DNA of 8,018 nucleotides from Thermoanaerobacterales bacterium UBA4877 (GCA_002399345.1 DHDL01000021.1:1-8018); one strand, 5' to 3'; positions 1-6,565 are shown, numbered from the stretch's first letter. A program made the numbers and translations. Notes: generated from the letters alone by a model not told the origin.

Positions 1-717
1 AAATTTTCCAATGATGTTTATTTTATCTACAGGGTATTTAACCGGCGGATATGCGGAATTGGCTGAACGAAGTTCACATTCCTCACCATTTTGGTAAAAA
101 TATCTGATTGTTGATTTATCATTGACATTAATTAAAGCTATATCACCATTTTCCACCATCGGTTGTACTTTGAAGATGACTAAATCATCATTACTTATGT
201 TCGCATCTATCATACTGTCTCCATTAGCCCTAATGATAAATGAATTGGGTAAGTATCCATGATATGTTTTAATACTTTCAATTGGAATCCATTTATCTAT
301 ATCTCCTAAAATTGGGATATATGTAACGGGCTCTTTTTCTGCTGTTAAAATTAAATCATTTCTATCCTCAGTGTTTATCTGTTCTTTGTTAGTTATTTTA
401 GTGTTATTCTTTTCCCTTCTAAATTTTAGAAATTCCAAAAAAATATCTAAGTCTTTTTTATCAGTTTCTGTAAGGTTCTTAAATTCATATGAGAGTAAAG
501 GATTTATGATATTATTTTCTTTTCCTGTTAGTAACCAATCTGAAGTAACATTAAAAAAAATACTTAATGCTAATAGATTTGTTGCTGAAGGGTTTGAATT
601 GCCATTTTCCCAGTCACTTATATTTCCTGATCGGACATTAATAGCTTCAGCTAATTTAGCCATTGATAAATTACTTCTTTTTCTTAACAAACGTATTCTA
701 CTACCTAAATTATCCAT
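1..717 (-). CDS. XRE-family phage-type repressor with degenerate S24 (LexA/CI-like) domain, C-terminus cut by window edge
   Basis: This is a DNA-binding repressor of the CI/LexA kind. I translated 239 codons by hand; the frame stays open to the left edge, so the last few residues are missing. The start is ATG at 717-715, preceded by a GGGGGGA ribosome binding site at about 725-731. Residues 5-65 form an XRE helix-turn-helix (MAKLAEAINVRSGNISDWE, then a DWLLTGKE ending). Residues 66-130 are a polar linker. Residues 131-239 are an S24 peptidase-like fold with the nucleophile motif GDSM at Ser168. Two things needed for LexA-type self-cleavage appear to be gone. The Ala-Gly scissile pair that usually follows the P-hydrophobic-GxV motif aligns with Lys142-Trp143. 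The catalytic lysine, which lies 37 residues after the serine in E. coli LexA, is Arg205 (STIRYF). It is divergent from a small Cro-like gene, the classic arrangement of a lysogeny switch. Family assignment is firm; the target operators and the loss of cleavage are inference. Confidence 0.88.
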   Translation of the reverse strand, partial: MDNLGSRIRLLRKRSNLSMAKLAEAINVRSGNISDWENGNSNPSATNLLALSIFFNVTSDWLLTGKENNIINPLLSYEFKNLTETDKKDLDIFLEFLKFRREKNNTKITNKEQINTEDRNDLILTAEKEPVTYIPILGDIDKWIPIESIKTYHGYLPNSFIIRANGDSMIDANISNDDLVIFKVQPMVENGDIALINVNDKSTIRYFYQNGEECELRSANSAYPPVKYPVDKINIIGKF

Positions 718-938
718 AGAATCCCCCCTTCTAATTTTTAAAAGAGTATTAATAATAAAATATGCTTTGAAAACAGAATATTATCCTTGACAGTGCTCTG
801 AATAAAGAGTAAACTACATTTAATGGTTACATAAATAATGCATATAAAGGTACAAATACCACAATCTTAATTTTATCACAACTATCTATATAACTAAATA
901 TACAGTTGTTAAGTAATACGCACAAGGGGGTGAGCTGG
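718..938. other. Divergent intergenic control region between the repressor and the Cro-like gene
   Basis: This AT-rich stretch of about 220 bases separates two divergent regulator genes and must hold both promoters and probably the operators. A good plus-strand promoter is listed separately. On the minus strand I see only a weak candidate for the repressor promoter, a TAATAT -10 around 777-785 without a convincing -35. Possible operator elements are short: GGTACAAATACC at 849-860 is a 4-base-arm palindrome, and ACAACT (878-883) with AGTTGT (904-909) is a perfect 6-base inverted repeat 20 bases apart in the leader of the Cro-like gene. No set of three similar operators is obvious by eye. Confidence 0.55.
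787..815 (+). promoter_or_regulatory. Sigma-A-type promoter for the Cro-like gene and possibly the downstream operon
   Basis: TTGACA at 787-792 is a perfect -35 box. After exactly 17 bases comes TAAACT at 810-815, a 4-of-6 match to TATAAT. Transcription would begin near 822 and leave a leader of about 117 bases before the Cro-like gene. The box lies where a CI-type repressor could block it. No terminator is visible before the desulfidase gene, so this promoter may also feed the metabolic operon. Confidence 0.6.
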
Positions 939-1133
939 ATGAAACATAAACTGACACCTTGGGGAATGGAGGTGAAGAAAAGGCTTATAGACATGAATAT
1001 GACACAAGTAGATTTTTGCAAAAAGTATGGCATACCGAGGAATAGACTTTCAGAGTTGCTAACAGGTTCCAAGCCAAATTGTAAACACAAAAAGGTGGTG
1101 AATAAAGTACTGAAGATGGATGAGATAGCATGA
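939..1133 (+). CDS. Small Cro-like XRE-family helix-turn-helix protein
   Basis: This is a 64-residue DNA-binding protein made of little more than one helix-turn-helix. The motif covers about residues 22-43 (TQVDFCKKYGIPRN, then RLSELLTG). The N-terminal TPWGMEVKKRLIDMNMTQ pattern is common in small Firmicute phage and prophage Cro/XRE regulators. I prefer ATG 939 to the ATG at 906 because AGGGGGTGA at about 925-933 lies at proper spacing in front of it, and the extra 11 residues from 906 have no family resemblance. The protein is basic near the C-terminus, with the residues KHKKVVNKVLK. It is divergent from the S24-type repressor and lies 58 bases upstream of the desulfidase gene in the same direction. 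It may be the Cro partner of the repressor or a regulator of the following operon; the sequence does not decide between these. Confidence 0.8.
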   Translation: MKHKLTPWGMEVKKRLIDMNMTQVDFCKKYGIPRNRLSELLTGSKPNCKHKKVVNKVLKMDEIA

Positions 1134-1146
1134 TCTATCGTCTTTA

Positions 1147-1160
1147 TGAAAACGTTTATA
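1147..1160 (+). promoter_or_regulatory. CcpA cre-like box upstream of the cysteine desulfidase operon
   Basis: TGAAAACGTTTATA matches the usual cre consensus TGWAANCGNTNWCA at every position except the thirteenth (T instead of C), and has the palindromic core AAACGTTT. It lies 31 bases before the start of the first operon gene and after the stop of the Cro-like gene. In low-GC Gram-positives, CcpA with HPr-Ser-P binds such boxes to repress catabolic genes when sugar is plentiful, which would suit an amino-acid breakdown operon. At this position it could block a local promoter or act as a roadblock to read-through from upstream. A chance match in AT-rich DNA is possible. Confidence 0.45.
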
Positions 1161-1191
1161 TGCAGGGTCAAAAAATTAAGGAGATGTACTA

Positions 1192-2484
1192 ATGATCGAT
1201 TATTTATCAAAGAACTTTATTGAGAAAGTGGTATCTATGATAAAAGCTAACACTCAACCGGCTCTGGGTTGTACCGAACCGGTGGCAGTTGCATTTACTA
1301 GTGCTGTGGTTTCTAAATATTTTAAATGGGAGTTAGAGAGTTTGAGAATTGCAGTAAGTAAAAATATATTTAAAAATGGTAAATCCGTTATAGTTCCAGG
1401 TACCAAGCAAGCGGGTTTGGATTTAGCCGGAGCTCTTGGATTTTTTGGAGGTGATAGTGATAAGGAATTTATGGTATTAGAGGATATAAATGAGGAAGAT
1501 GTTAATAAGGCAGTTGGCTTCATAGAAAGAGATAAAGTGGAGCAGTTTATGGTAGAAGATGTTCCCGATGTCTATGTAAAGTGTACAGCGGAAGGAGAAG
1601 GACATAAGGTAGTAGCAATTACTGCTAATGGGCATGTTTCATTGAAATCTGTAAATGTAGATGATAAACCAATATTTGCAAAAGATGAAGTGGCTAGTGC
1701 TTTAGATTCAATTGATGGATTAAAGACATTAAATTTATCACAAATGCGAGAGATAGTTGAAAAAGTAGATATGGAGGATATTGGATTTATAAAAAAAGGT
1801 ATAGAGCGAAATATTCTAGCTGCAAAGGAGGGATTATCAAAAAACTATGGGCTTGGTGTAGGAAAAACGATACAAGGATTGGTAAATAGGGGGAAGCTAG
1901 AGTTAGATATTGCCAGAAAAGCCAGGATGATGACTGCTGCAGCGGCAGATATGCGTATGGGAGGTGGAAACTGTGAGGTAATTACATCAGGAGGTTCTGG
2001 AAACCAAGGAATTGGAGTAATGGTTACAACAGCAATGGTGGGGAGAGAATTTGGCGTAGATGAACAGAAAATAACGAGGGCTGCTTTCTTTGGTGACTTA
2101 ATGAATAGCTATGTAAAGTTATATGCAGGAAAACTTTCAGGAATGTGTGGATGTGCGATAGGAGCAGGTATAGGTGCTGCGGCAGGAGTTACTTGGATGC
2201 TAGGTGGAACGGACGAAGAAATCGCAGGCGCTTGTAACAATATGTTTGCCAATATCACAGGTATGATATGCGATGGTGCTAAAGACACATGTTCATTAAA
2301 ATTGGCTACTTCCGCAGAAGAGTCTGTTATTGCAGCTTTATTGGCCTTAGACGGTTGCGTGGTGAGACCGGGAATCGGGATAGTAGGTAGAGATGTAGAG
2401 GAGACAATTAAAAATGTAGGCATGTTAAGTAAAAAAGGATTTAATAAAGTAGATGATACTATTATAGAAATTATTGGAGGGTAA
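1192..2484 (+). CDS. cyuA: UPF0597 family iron-sulfur L-cysteine desulfidase / serine dehydratase-like protein
   Basis: This 430-residue protein belongs to the UPF0597 family (YhaM/CyuA in E. coli, CdsB-like in methanogens). Members convert L-cysteine to pyruvate, ammonia and sulfide using a 4Fe-4S cluster instead of PLP, and the fold is related to iron-sulfur L-serine dehydratases. Family landmarks are NTQPALGCTEP at residues 20-30 with Cys27, MGGGNCEVITSGGSGNQGI at 256-274, GMCGCAIGAGIGAAAG at 317-332 (Cys319, Cys321), and GMICDGAKDTCSLKLATS at 357-374. The Cys360/Cys367 pair is 7 apart, as in characterised members, so Cys27, 319 or 321, 360 and 367 are the likely cluster and catalytic cysteines. 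Length is normal for the family and there are no breaks. AAGGAG at 1178-1183 supports ATG 1192. It is the first gene of a tight operon with a transporter and an M20 hydrolase. Cysteine is the best-supported substrate from the family; serine or another beta-substituted amino acid remains possible. Confidence 0.88.
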   Translation: MIDYLSKNFIEKVVSMIKANTQPALGCTEPVAVAFTSAVVSKYFKWELESLRIAVSKNIFKNGKSVIVPGTKQAGLDLAGALGFFGGDSDKEFMVLEDINEEDVNKAVGFIERDKVEQFMVEDVPDVYVKCTAEGEGHKVVAITANGHVSLKSVNVDDKPIFAKDEVASALDSIDGLKTLNLSQMREIVEKVDMEDIGFIKKGIERNILAAKEGLSKNYGLGVGKTIQGLVNRGKLELDIARKARMMTAAAADMRMGGGNCEVITSGGSGNQGIGVMVTTAMVGREFGVDEQKITRAAFFGDLMNSYVKLYAGKLSGMCGCAIGAGIGAAAGVTWMLGGTDEEIAGACNNMFANITGMICDGAKDTCSLKLATSAEESVIAALLALDGCVVRPGIGIVGRDVEETIKNVGMLSKKGFNKVDDTIIEIIGG

Positions 2485-2504
2485 TAGAAAGGGGGAAATA
2501 TTAA

Positions 2505-3914
2505 ATGGATGGAAAGGTTAAAAGCAAAAAGGAAGGTAAAAGAATCAATGCTTTCCTAATTATCTTTATGGTAATATTATTTTGCTATTTACTTACATTA
2601 GTATTACCATCAGGAGAATTTAATAGAGAAGTTGTAAATGGGCGTACCAGTGTCGTACCAGGTAGTTTTCATAGTACCGTAAAGAAATATTTAGGTCCGG
2701 AGTATATATTAAGGGCTATTCCAAATGGGTTAACATCATCAGCATCAATGATGCTTGTTGTGCTTATGGTTGCAGGTTGTATTAAAGTATATCAGCAAAC
2801 CGGGTCTATTAATATGTTAACTGCACAATTGCTAAAAAAGTCCCAGAAATGGGGAAGTGAAAAGATACTTGTTCTTATAATGATTATGTTTGGTTGCCTA
2901 GGTGGTTTTTTAGGTTGGAATGAACAGATAGTACCATTTATTCCAATAATAATATCTCTGTGTTTAGCCATGGGATATGATGTAATGGTGGGTATAGCGT
3001 GTTCTGCCATGATAGATATGATAAGTTTTTCAGTATCACCTTCAAGCGTGTATACTGTGGGAATATCAGACGAGATTGCTGAATTACCAATGTTTTCAGG
3101 ATTTGGATACAGGCTTATACTTTTGGTAGTATGTGTCGTTATTATGATTGCTTATGTACTTAGATATGCAAAGAGAGTCAAGACTAATCCGGAATTATCA
3201 TATATGAAGGGTATTGATGATTCGGAGTTCCGTATAGATTATTCTGAGGTTTTAGAGAAAAAAATGAGCAAGAATCAATTGGTTTCATTACTTGTTTTTT
3301 TAGGAACTTTTGTAGTAGCGATTGTCGGAGTTTCTAGAAAAGGATGGTCAATGAATGACCTGGCAGCAGCTTTTCTATTTGCAGGTATAATGGGAGGTAT
3401 TGTTTGTAGAATGGATGCAAACCAGATTATAGACGCTTTCCTTGCAGGCGCAAAATCTGGTCTTGGACCGGCGTTAATAATTGGTTTGGCAAGAGGCATT
3501 CAATGGATACTTACTGAAGGAAAGGCTATAGACCCAGTAATTAATATGTTATCCAAACCCTTAGGCCAAATGGGAACATATGGGACCCCTATAGCGGTTA
3601 TGTTCATTATTGCATTATTTAATGGATTAGTTACTTCTGGTTCAGCTAAGGCTATGGCTCTTATGCCGATACTTATTCCCTTGGCAGATTTAGTTGGTAT
3701 GAATAGGCAAATCATGATATTAGCATTCCAGTTTGGTGATGGATTGACAAACTCATTATGGTTTACCAGTGGGACATTATTGATGTTCTTAACTATTGCG
3801 AAGATTCCCTTGAAACGTTGGTATAAGTTTATTTGGAAGTTAATGGTGATATTATTTATATTTTTGATTATAGCGTTGATGGTTGCGGTACAAATTAATT
3901 ATGGACCATTTTAA
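2505..3914 (+). CDS. YfcC-family (DcuC-like, PF03606) inner membrane carrier
   Basis: This 469-residue polytopic membrane protein belongs to the YfcC/DcuC-type carriers, which move dicarboxylates, amino acids or peptide-like compounds by secondary transport. About 11-12 hydrophobic segments are visible: the first at residues 15-34, followed by the typical LPSGEF motif, then others around 80-95, 121-135, 143-175, 203-220, 259-275, 285-302, 320-337, 361-376, 383-396, 405-430 and 443-463. Family motifs include EQIVPFIPI (140-148), AMGYD (155-159) and GLARGIQWILTEGKAID (327-343). The NPF-VG-AQ stretch seen in the second carrier of this window is replaced here by SPSSVYTVGISDEIAELP (178-195), so the substrate site is probably different. 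GGGGG at 2491-2495 precedes ATG 2505, and only 20 bases separate it from the desulfidase stop. Context suggests import of a cysteine-containing or N-acylated amino acid. The exact substrate is not visible from the sequence. Confidence 0.86.
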   Translation: MDGKVKSKKEGKRINAFLIIFMVILFCYLLTLVLPSGEFNREVVNGRTSVVPGSFHSTVKKYLGPEYILRAIPNGLTSSASMMLVVLMVAGCIKVYQQTGSINMLTAQLLKKSQKWGSEKILVLIMIMFGCLGGFLGWNEQIVPFIPIIISLCLAMGYDVMVGIACSAMIDMISFSVSPSSVYTVGISDEIAELPMFSGFGYRLILLVVCVVIMIAYVLRYAKRVKTNPELSYMKGIDDSEFRIDYSEVLEKKMSKNQLVSLLVFLGTFVVAIVGVSRKGWSMNDLAAAFLFAGIMGGIVCRMDANQIIDAFLAGAKSGLGPALIIGLARGIQWILTEGKAIDPVINMLSKPLGQMGTYGTPIAVMFIIALFNGLVTSGSAKAMALMPILIPLADLVGMNRQIMILAFQFGDGLTNSLWFTSGTLLMFLTIAKIPLKRWYKFIWKLMVILFIFLIIALMVAVQINYGPF

Positions 3915-3929
3915 TTAGGGGGATTATAT

Positions 3930-5090
3930 ATGAATATAGAGGATAGAATTGCAGAAATAGAAGGTTATATTATTGATTTAAGAAGACGCTTTCACCAAAA
4001 TCCAGAATTATCATGGGAAGAATATGAAACTTCTAAAATAATATCAGAAGAGTTGGATAAAATGAAAATCCCATATAAAAAAGAATGTGGGACAGCCGTA
4101 ATAGCAACTATAAAAGGAGGAAAACCGGGTAAAGCATTAGGAATCAGGGCGGATATAGATGCACTACCTATAAAAGAAGAAACGGGATTAGAATATGCAT
4201 CAAAGAAGGAAGGGGTGATGCATGCTTGTGGGCATGATGCTCATACGGCAATTTTACTAGGAACAGCAAGGATTTTAAATGATATTAAGGATGAATTAGT
4301 TGGAGACGTGAGACTTGTTTTTCAACCTGCGGAAGAATTTATACAGGATTCCGGAGCTAAGTATCTGTCACAATTGGATTCTATATTAACTTTAGATAGA
4401 ATCATAGGTCTACATATTTGGGCTAATATTGATTCAGGAAAAGCGGCGTTGAGGGAAGGCCCCATTATGGCATCTGCCGATACATTTGATATATATATTG
4501 AAGGTAAAAGCGGGCATGGAGCGCAACCAGATCAAGCTATAGATCCGATTGTAGCGGGTTCTATGGCAGTCAACGCTTTACAGACCATAGTCAGCAGGGA
4601 AAATAATCCTCTTGATTCTCAAGTAATAAGTATTACTGCAAGCAATTCAGGATCTTCAAAAAATATAATTCCTCAAGCAGCACATCTTGAAGGGACTACT
4701 AGAGCATTTAATAATAATGTCAGGGATAATTTTGAAAGTCAAATACGGAGGATTTTAGAAGGTATAGCTACTATTACAAGGACAAAAATTAAGTTGGAAT
4801 ATCATAATGGGACACCTGCTACGATCAATGAACCCGAGTCTACTAAATTAGGTATAAATATAGCTAAAGAAGTATTTAAAGATGGATTTATAGGAGATTT
4901 TCCTTTACAGATGGGCGGAGAAGATTTCGCTAAGTATTTAGTAAACATACCGGGATGCTTCATGTTCTTGGGAGGAGCAGGAAAAGCAGGCCATTTCAGC
5001 CAACATAATAAATCATTCCAAATAGATGAAGCTGCCTTGAAACTGGGTGTAGAGTATTTTGTTAGATATGCTTTAGCTTATTTGAAGTAA
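3930..5090 (+). CDS. M20-family amidohydrolase / aminoacylase (HipO-like)
   Basis: This 386-residue zinc or manganese hydrolase of the M20D group (hippurate hydrolase, N-acyl-amino-acid amidohydrolase, IAA-amino-acid hydrolase) is cytoplasmic, with no signal peptide. The catalytic core has RADIDALPIKEE (73-84), the metal motif MHACGHDAH (97-105; Cys100 and His102), VFQPAEE (130-136; general base and metal glutamates) and LHIW (161-164; His162). The lid domain begins near GKSGHGAQPDQAIDP (192-206). The last core motif QMGGEDFAKYL (327-337) is followed by HNKSFQIDE (359-367), where His359 is the expected final ligand. All the expected ligands are present and the length is typical. A GGGGGA ribosome binding site lies just upstream of ATG 3930, 15 bases after the transporter stop. 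It is the last gene of the operon and probably releases a free amino acid from an acyl or dipeptide conjugate, which the desulfidase then degrades. Acyl specificity cannot be read from the sequence. Confidence 0.9.
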   Translation: MNIEDRIAEIEGYIIDLRRRFHQNPELSWEEYETSKIISEELDKMKIPYKKECGTAVIATIKGGKPGKALGIRADIDALPIKEETGLEYASKKEGVMHACGHDAHTAILLGTARILNDIKDELVGDVRLVFQPAEEFIQDSGAKYLSQLDSILTLDRIIGLHIWANIDSGKAALREGPIMASADTFDIYIEGKSGHGAQPDQAIDPIVAGSMAVNALQTIVSRENNPLDSQVISITASNSGSSKNIIPQAAHLEGTTRAFNNNVRDNFESQIRRILEGIATITRTKIKLEYHNGTPATINEPESTKLGINIAKEVFKDGFIGDFPLQMGGEDFAKYLVNIPGCFMFLGGAGKAGHFSQHNKSFQIDEAALKLGVEYFVRYALAYLK

Positions 5091-5112
5091 TGTAGCACAA
5101 GTGGACGGCTCT

Positions 5113-5260
5113 TAAGGTCTGATAACCATTGTAAATAGTGGTTTTCAGGCCTCTTTTATTTAGCTTAAAAAGTGCATAATGTAATTATAATAAGATTTTG
5201 CAGAATTATCCAGCAATCCAAATGTGTGAGTAACATTAGTACAAGGGTACGGCCATTTTG
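5113..5260 (+). repeat. Imperfect direct repeat copy 1, left of the toxin-antitoxin module
   Basis: The core, 5116-5188, matches 6569-6641 at about 65 of 74 aligned columns by eye, with two one-base indels. It spans the terminator hairpin plus a tail containing AGTGCATAATGTAATTAT. Weaker similarity continues: TAAGATT (5191 and 6650), CAGAA-ATTA (5201 and 6660), and a gap-free stretch 5238-5259 against 6671-6692 with about 15 of 22 identical. The outer part of the repeat is less certain than the core. Confidence 0.7.
5115..5161 (+). terminator. Rho-independent terminator after the M20 gene
   Basis: The arms 5115-5130 and 5137-5152 pair over 16 positions, with one T-T mismatch and a few G-T pairs, around the six-base loop GTAAAT. 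A T-rich tail (cttttattta) follows. It lies 24 bases after the stop of the M20 gene and closes the operon. The same hairpin recurs after the toxin gene. Confidence 0.8.
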
Positions 5261-5312
5261 CGCTGTACTACAAAGATTGGTAAAGTGTTTTTTCCTATAT
5301 ATTTCTTTAAAA

Positions 5313-5318
5313 TATAAT
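5313..5318 (+). promoter_or_regulatory. Probable -10 box of the toxin-antitoxin promoter
   Basis: TATAAT is a perfect -10 box about 80 bases before the chosen antitoxin start. The -35 is poor: TTTTCC at 5290-5295 stands at 17-base spacing. In such AT-rich DNA the box could be coincidental, although some promoter is expected here because a terminator closes the upstream operon. Confidence 0.4.
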
Positions 5319-5398
5319 GACATATAAAAACAGGGATGGTACAATATTAGTGGGAATAGTAAAAAGTGATTAGATTAACGGGGGATAAAATAAATCTT

Positions 5399-6067
5399 AT
5401 GGATTATAATGATTTGTCAAATTATATAATAGCTTATTGCAACTTGCATGGTTTAGAAATATCGAACAAGAAACTTCAAAAGTTAATGTATTATTGTCAA
5501 GCATGGAGTTTGGCTTTAAATGGTGAAAAGTTAATTGATAAGGACTTTGAAGCTTGGATTCATGGTGCGGTTTTAAAGCCATTGTATATTAAATATTCTA
5601 AATTTGGGTATAATAATTTAGATATGGAAATAGACTTTGCTAATTCTATTTTTGATAGATTAAATAGTTATATACCAGGTTATAGATTGAATATAATTAA
5701 TAAGGTATTAAGAAAATACGGGCCTTGTACTGCTGATAAGCTAGAAAATATGAACCACAGCGAAATTCCTTGGATTATTGCAAGAGGAAAATTAAATGAC
5801 AAAGAAATTTGTAATGAAGTAATAGATACTGATTTAATGAAAAGATATTATAAGTCCATGGCCTCAGCAAAGGGGATGAAAGAAATGAAGAATAATATAT
5901 TTAAGTTTTCAACCGCTAATTTAAAGCGGGCACAGAAAAAACTTAAAGAGAAAGAAGTTTTTAAAGTAAAAGAAGATAATTATAAAGAATATGAGAAATT
6001 CATTCTTGATTCTTATGAAGCCACACGAGATACAACGGAGAGAGCAGAGTATGTCAAGACCTTATAA
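5399..6067 (+). CDS. Panacea/SocA-domain (DUF4065) antitoxin
   Basis: The product is a 222-residue protein with the Panacea domain (PF13274, DUF4065; SocA/GepA-like), known as the antitoxin half of PanAT toxin-antitoxin modules that neutralise many unrelated toxins. The domain fills about residues 3-155: DLSNYIIAYCNLHGLEISNK (5-24), KLQKLMYYCQAWSLALNG (25-42), EAWIHGAVLKPLYIKY (51-66), and a later KYGPCTADKLENMNHSEIPW (106-125). Residues 160-222 are a lysine/glutamate-rich, probably helical tail that may contact the toxin. I chose ATG 5399 because the family normally begins just before the DL-NYI motif. A GTG at 5366 would add 11 residues. The GGGGG at 5380-5384 is 14 bases from ATG 5399, longer than ideal, so the start is uncertain. 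The stop overlaps the next gene by 17 bases, which implies coupled translation. The domain call is strong; the function as an antitoxin is inferred from family and neighbour. Confidence 0.85.
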   Translation: MDYNDLSNYIIAYCNLHGLEISNKKLQKLMYYCQAWSLALNGEKLIDKDFEAWIHGAVLKPLYIKYSKFGYNNLDMEIDFANSIFDRLNSYIPGYRLNIINKVLRKYGPCTADKLENMNHSEIPWIIARGKLNDKEICNEVIDTDLMKRYYKSMASAKGMKEMKNNIFKFSTANLKRAQKKLKEKEVFKVKEDNYKEYEKFILDSYEATRDTTERAEYVKTL

Positions 6068-6485
6068 GGCAGTTGAAACTTTAAAAGACAATAGAAAGTT
6101 TACATTTGGAGAAATATGGAAATTAAGAGATGATTTAATAAGATTGCTCCCTAGTGATAGAGTAATAAATATGAGGAACTTTCACCCTTCTAGAACTGTA
6201 ATAGTAGTACAAAATTGTTTAGAAAATAATGATGAAGAATCGTTATTAATAAGGATTGCACCACTTTCAACAACTATAAAATATCAACAAAGATTTGATG
6301 TTCTTTTGCAGCCAAATGAGGGAAATATAAAAAATGATGATGTATTAGAAAAGTGCATGGCTCAAATCCAATTAACTCAGCCTGTTTTAAAAAAGGATAT
6401 GTATGAAAAGGTTGGAGAGATATCTACAGCAAAAAAAGAAGAAATTGCCGCCATTACATTAGAACTACTCGGTATTAATTTATAA
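6051..6485 (+). CDS. PemK/MazF-like toxin partner of the Panacea antitoxin
   Basis: This 144-residue protein resembles the PemK/MazF family of mRNA-cleaving toxins. In order it has GEIW (20-23), like the GDIVW opening; HPSRTVIVVQN (45-55), like the RPVLVLSN strand with Arg48 as the likely catalytic arginine; LLIRIAPLSTT (65-75), like the APITT strand with its catalytic threonine; RFDVLLQPNEGNIKNDDVLE (81-100), like the HV-L---G-L--DSVV- segment; CMAQIQLTQ (102-110), like CEQIRTV; and VGEISTAKKEEI (121-132), like the VG-LS-e-m- ending. Resemblance is at motif level, with a somewhat longer segment than usual between GEIW and Arg48. ATG 6051 is preferred over the in-frame ATG 5991 because the family does not extend that far and GGAG lies at 6037-6040. 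It overlaps the antitoxin gene by 17 bases in another frame. It would act in the cytoplasm on RNA if active. An uncharacterised PemK-fold partner with another target is possible. Confidence 0.72.
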   Translation: MSRPYKAVETLKDNRKFTFGEIWKLRDDLIRLLPSDRVINMRNFHPSRTVIVVQNCLENNDEESLLIRIAPLSTTIKYQQRFDVLLQPNEGNIKNDDVLEKCMAQIQLTQPVLKKDMYEKVGEISTAKKEEIAAITLELLGINL

Positions 6486-6565
6486 AAATATTGATAACAA
6501 TAACACATGGAGATGATTCTTCTGCACACTTTTAATATTAAGTTATTTAACAGTTATAAAAAATA

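Larger units (their letters stand above)
5091..5398. other. Intergenic region with terminator, repeat copy 1 and antitoxin promoter
   Basis: No gene is visible in this stretch of about 300 bases. It holds, in order, the operon terminator, the tail of repeat copy 1, an inverted repeat TAGTACA (5237-5243) / TGTACTA (5264-5270) with 20 bases between the arms, and a probable promoter for the toxin-antitoxin pair. The inverted repeat lies in front of that promoter, where an antitoxin or complex could bind for autoregulation, but this is inference. Confidence 0.6.

Noticed and set aside
371..790. Open reading frame of 139 codons on the plus strand
   Set aside because: It lies antisense to the well-supported repressor gene, has no ribosome binding site or family resemblance, and its hydrophobic start comes from reading AT-rich DNA backwards.
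1124..1139. GATAG/CTATC inverted repeat around the stop codon of the Cro-like gene as a terminator
   Set aside because: The arms are only five bases, AT-rich, and no T run follows, so it would not stop transcription.
827..1210. Open reading frame of 127 codons on the minus strand
   Set aside because: It runs antisense across the Cro-like gene and the start of the desulfidase gene; the opposite strand has better start signals and recognisable families.
5991..6050. Earlier in-frame ATG for the toxin, adding 20 residues
   Set aside because: The extension lies wholly within the antitoxin coding sequence, has no good ribosome binding site and does not match the family N-terminus; ATG 6051 with GGAG upstream is better.
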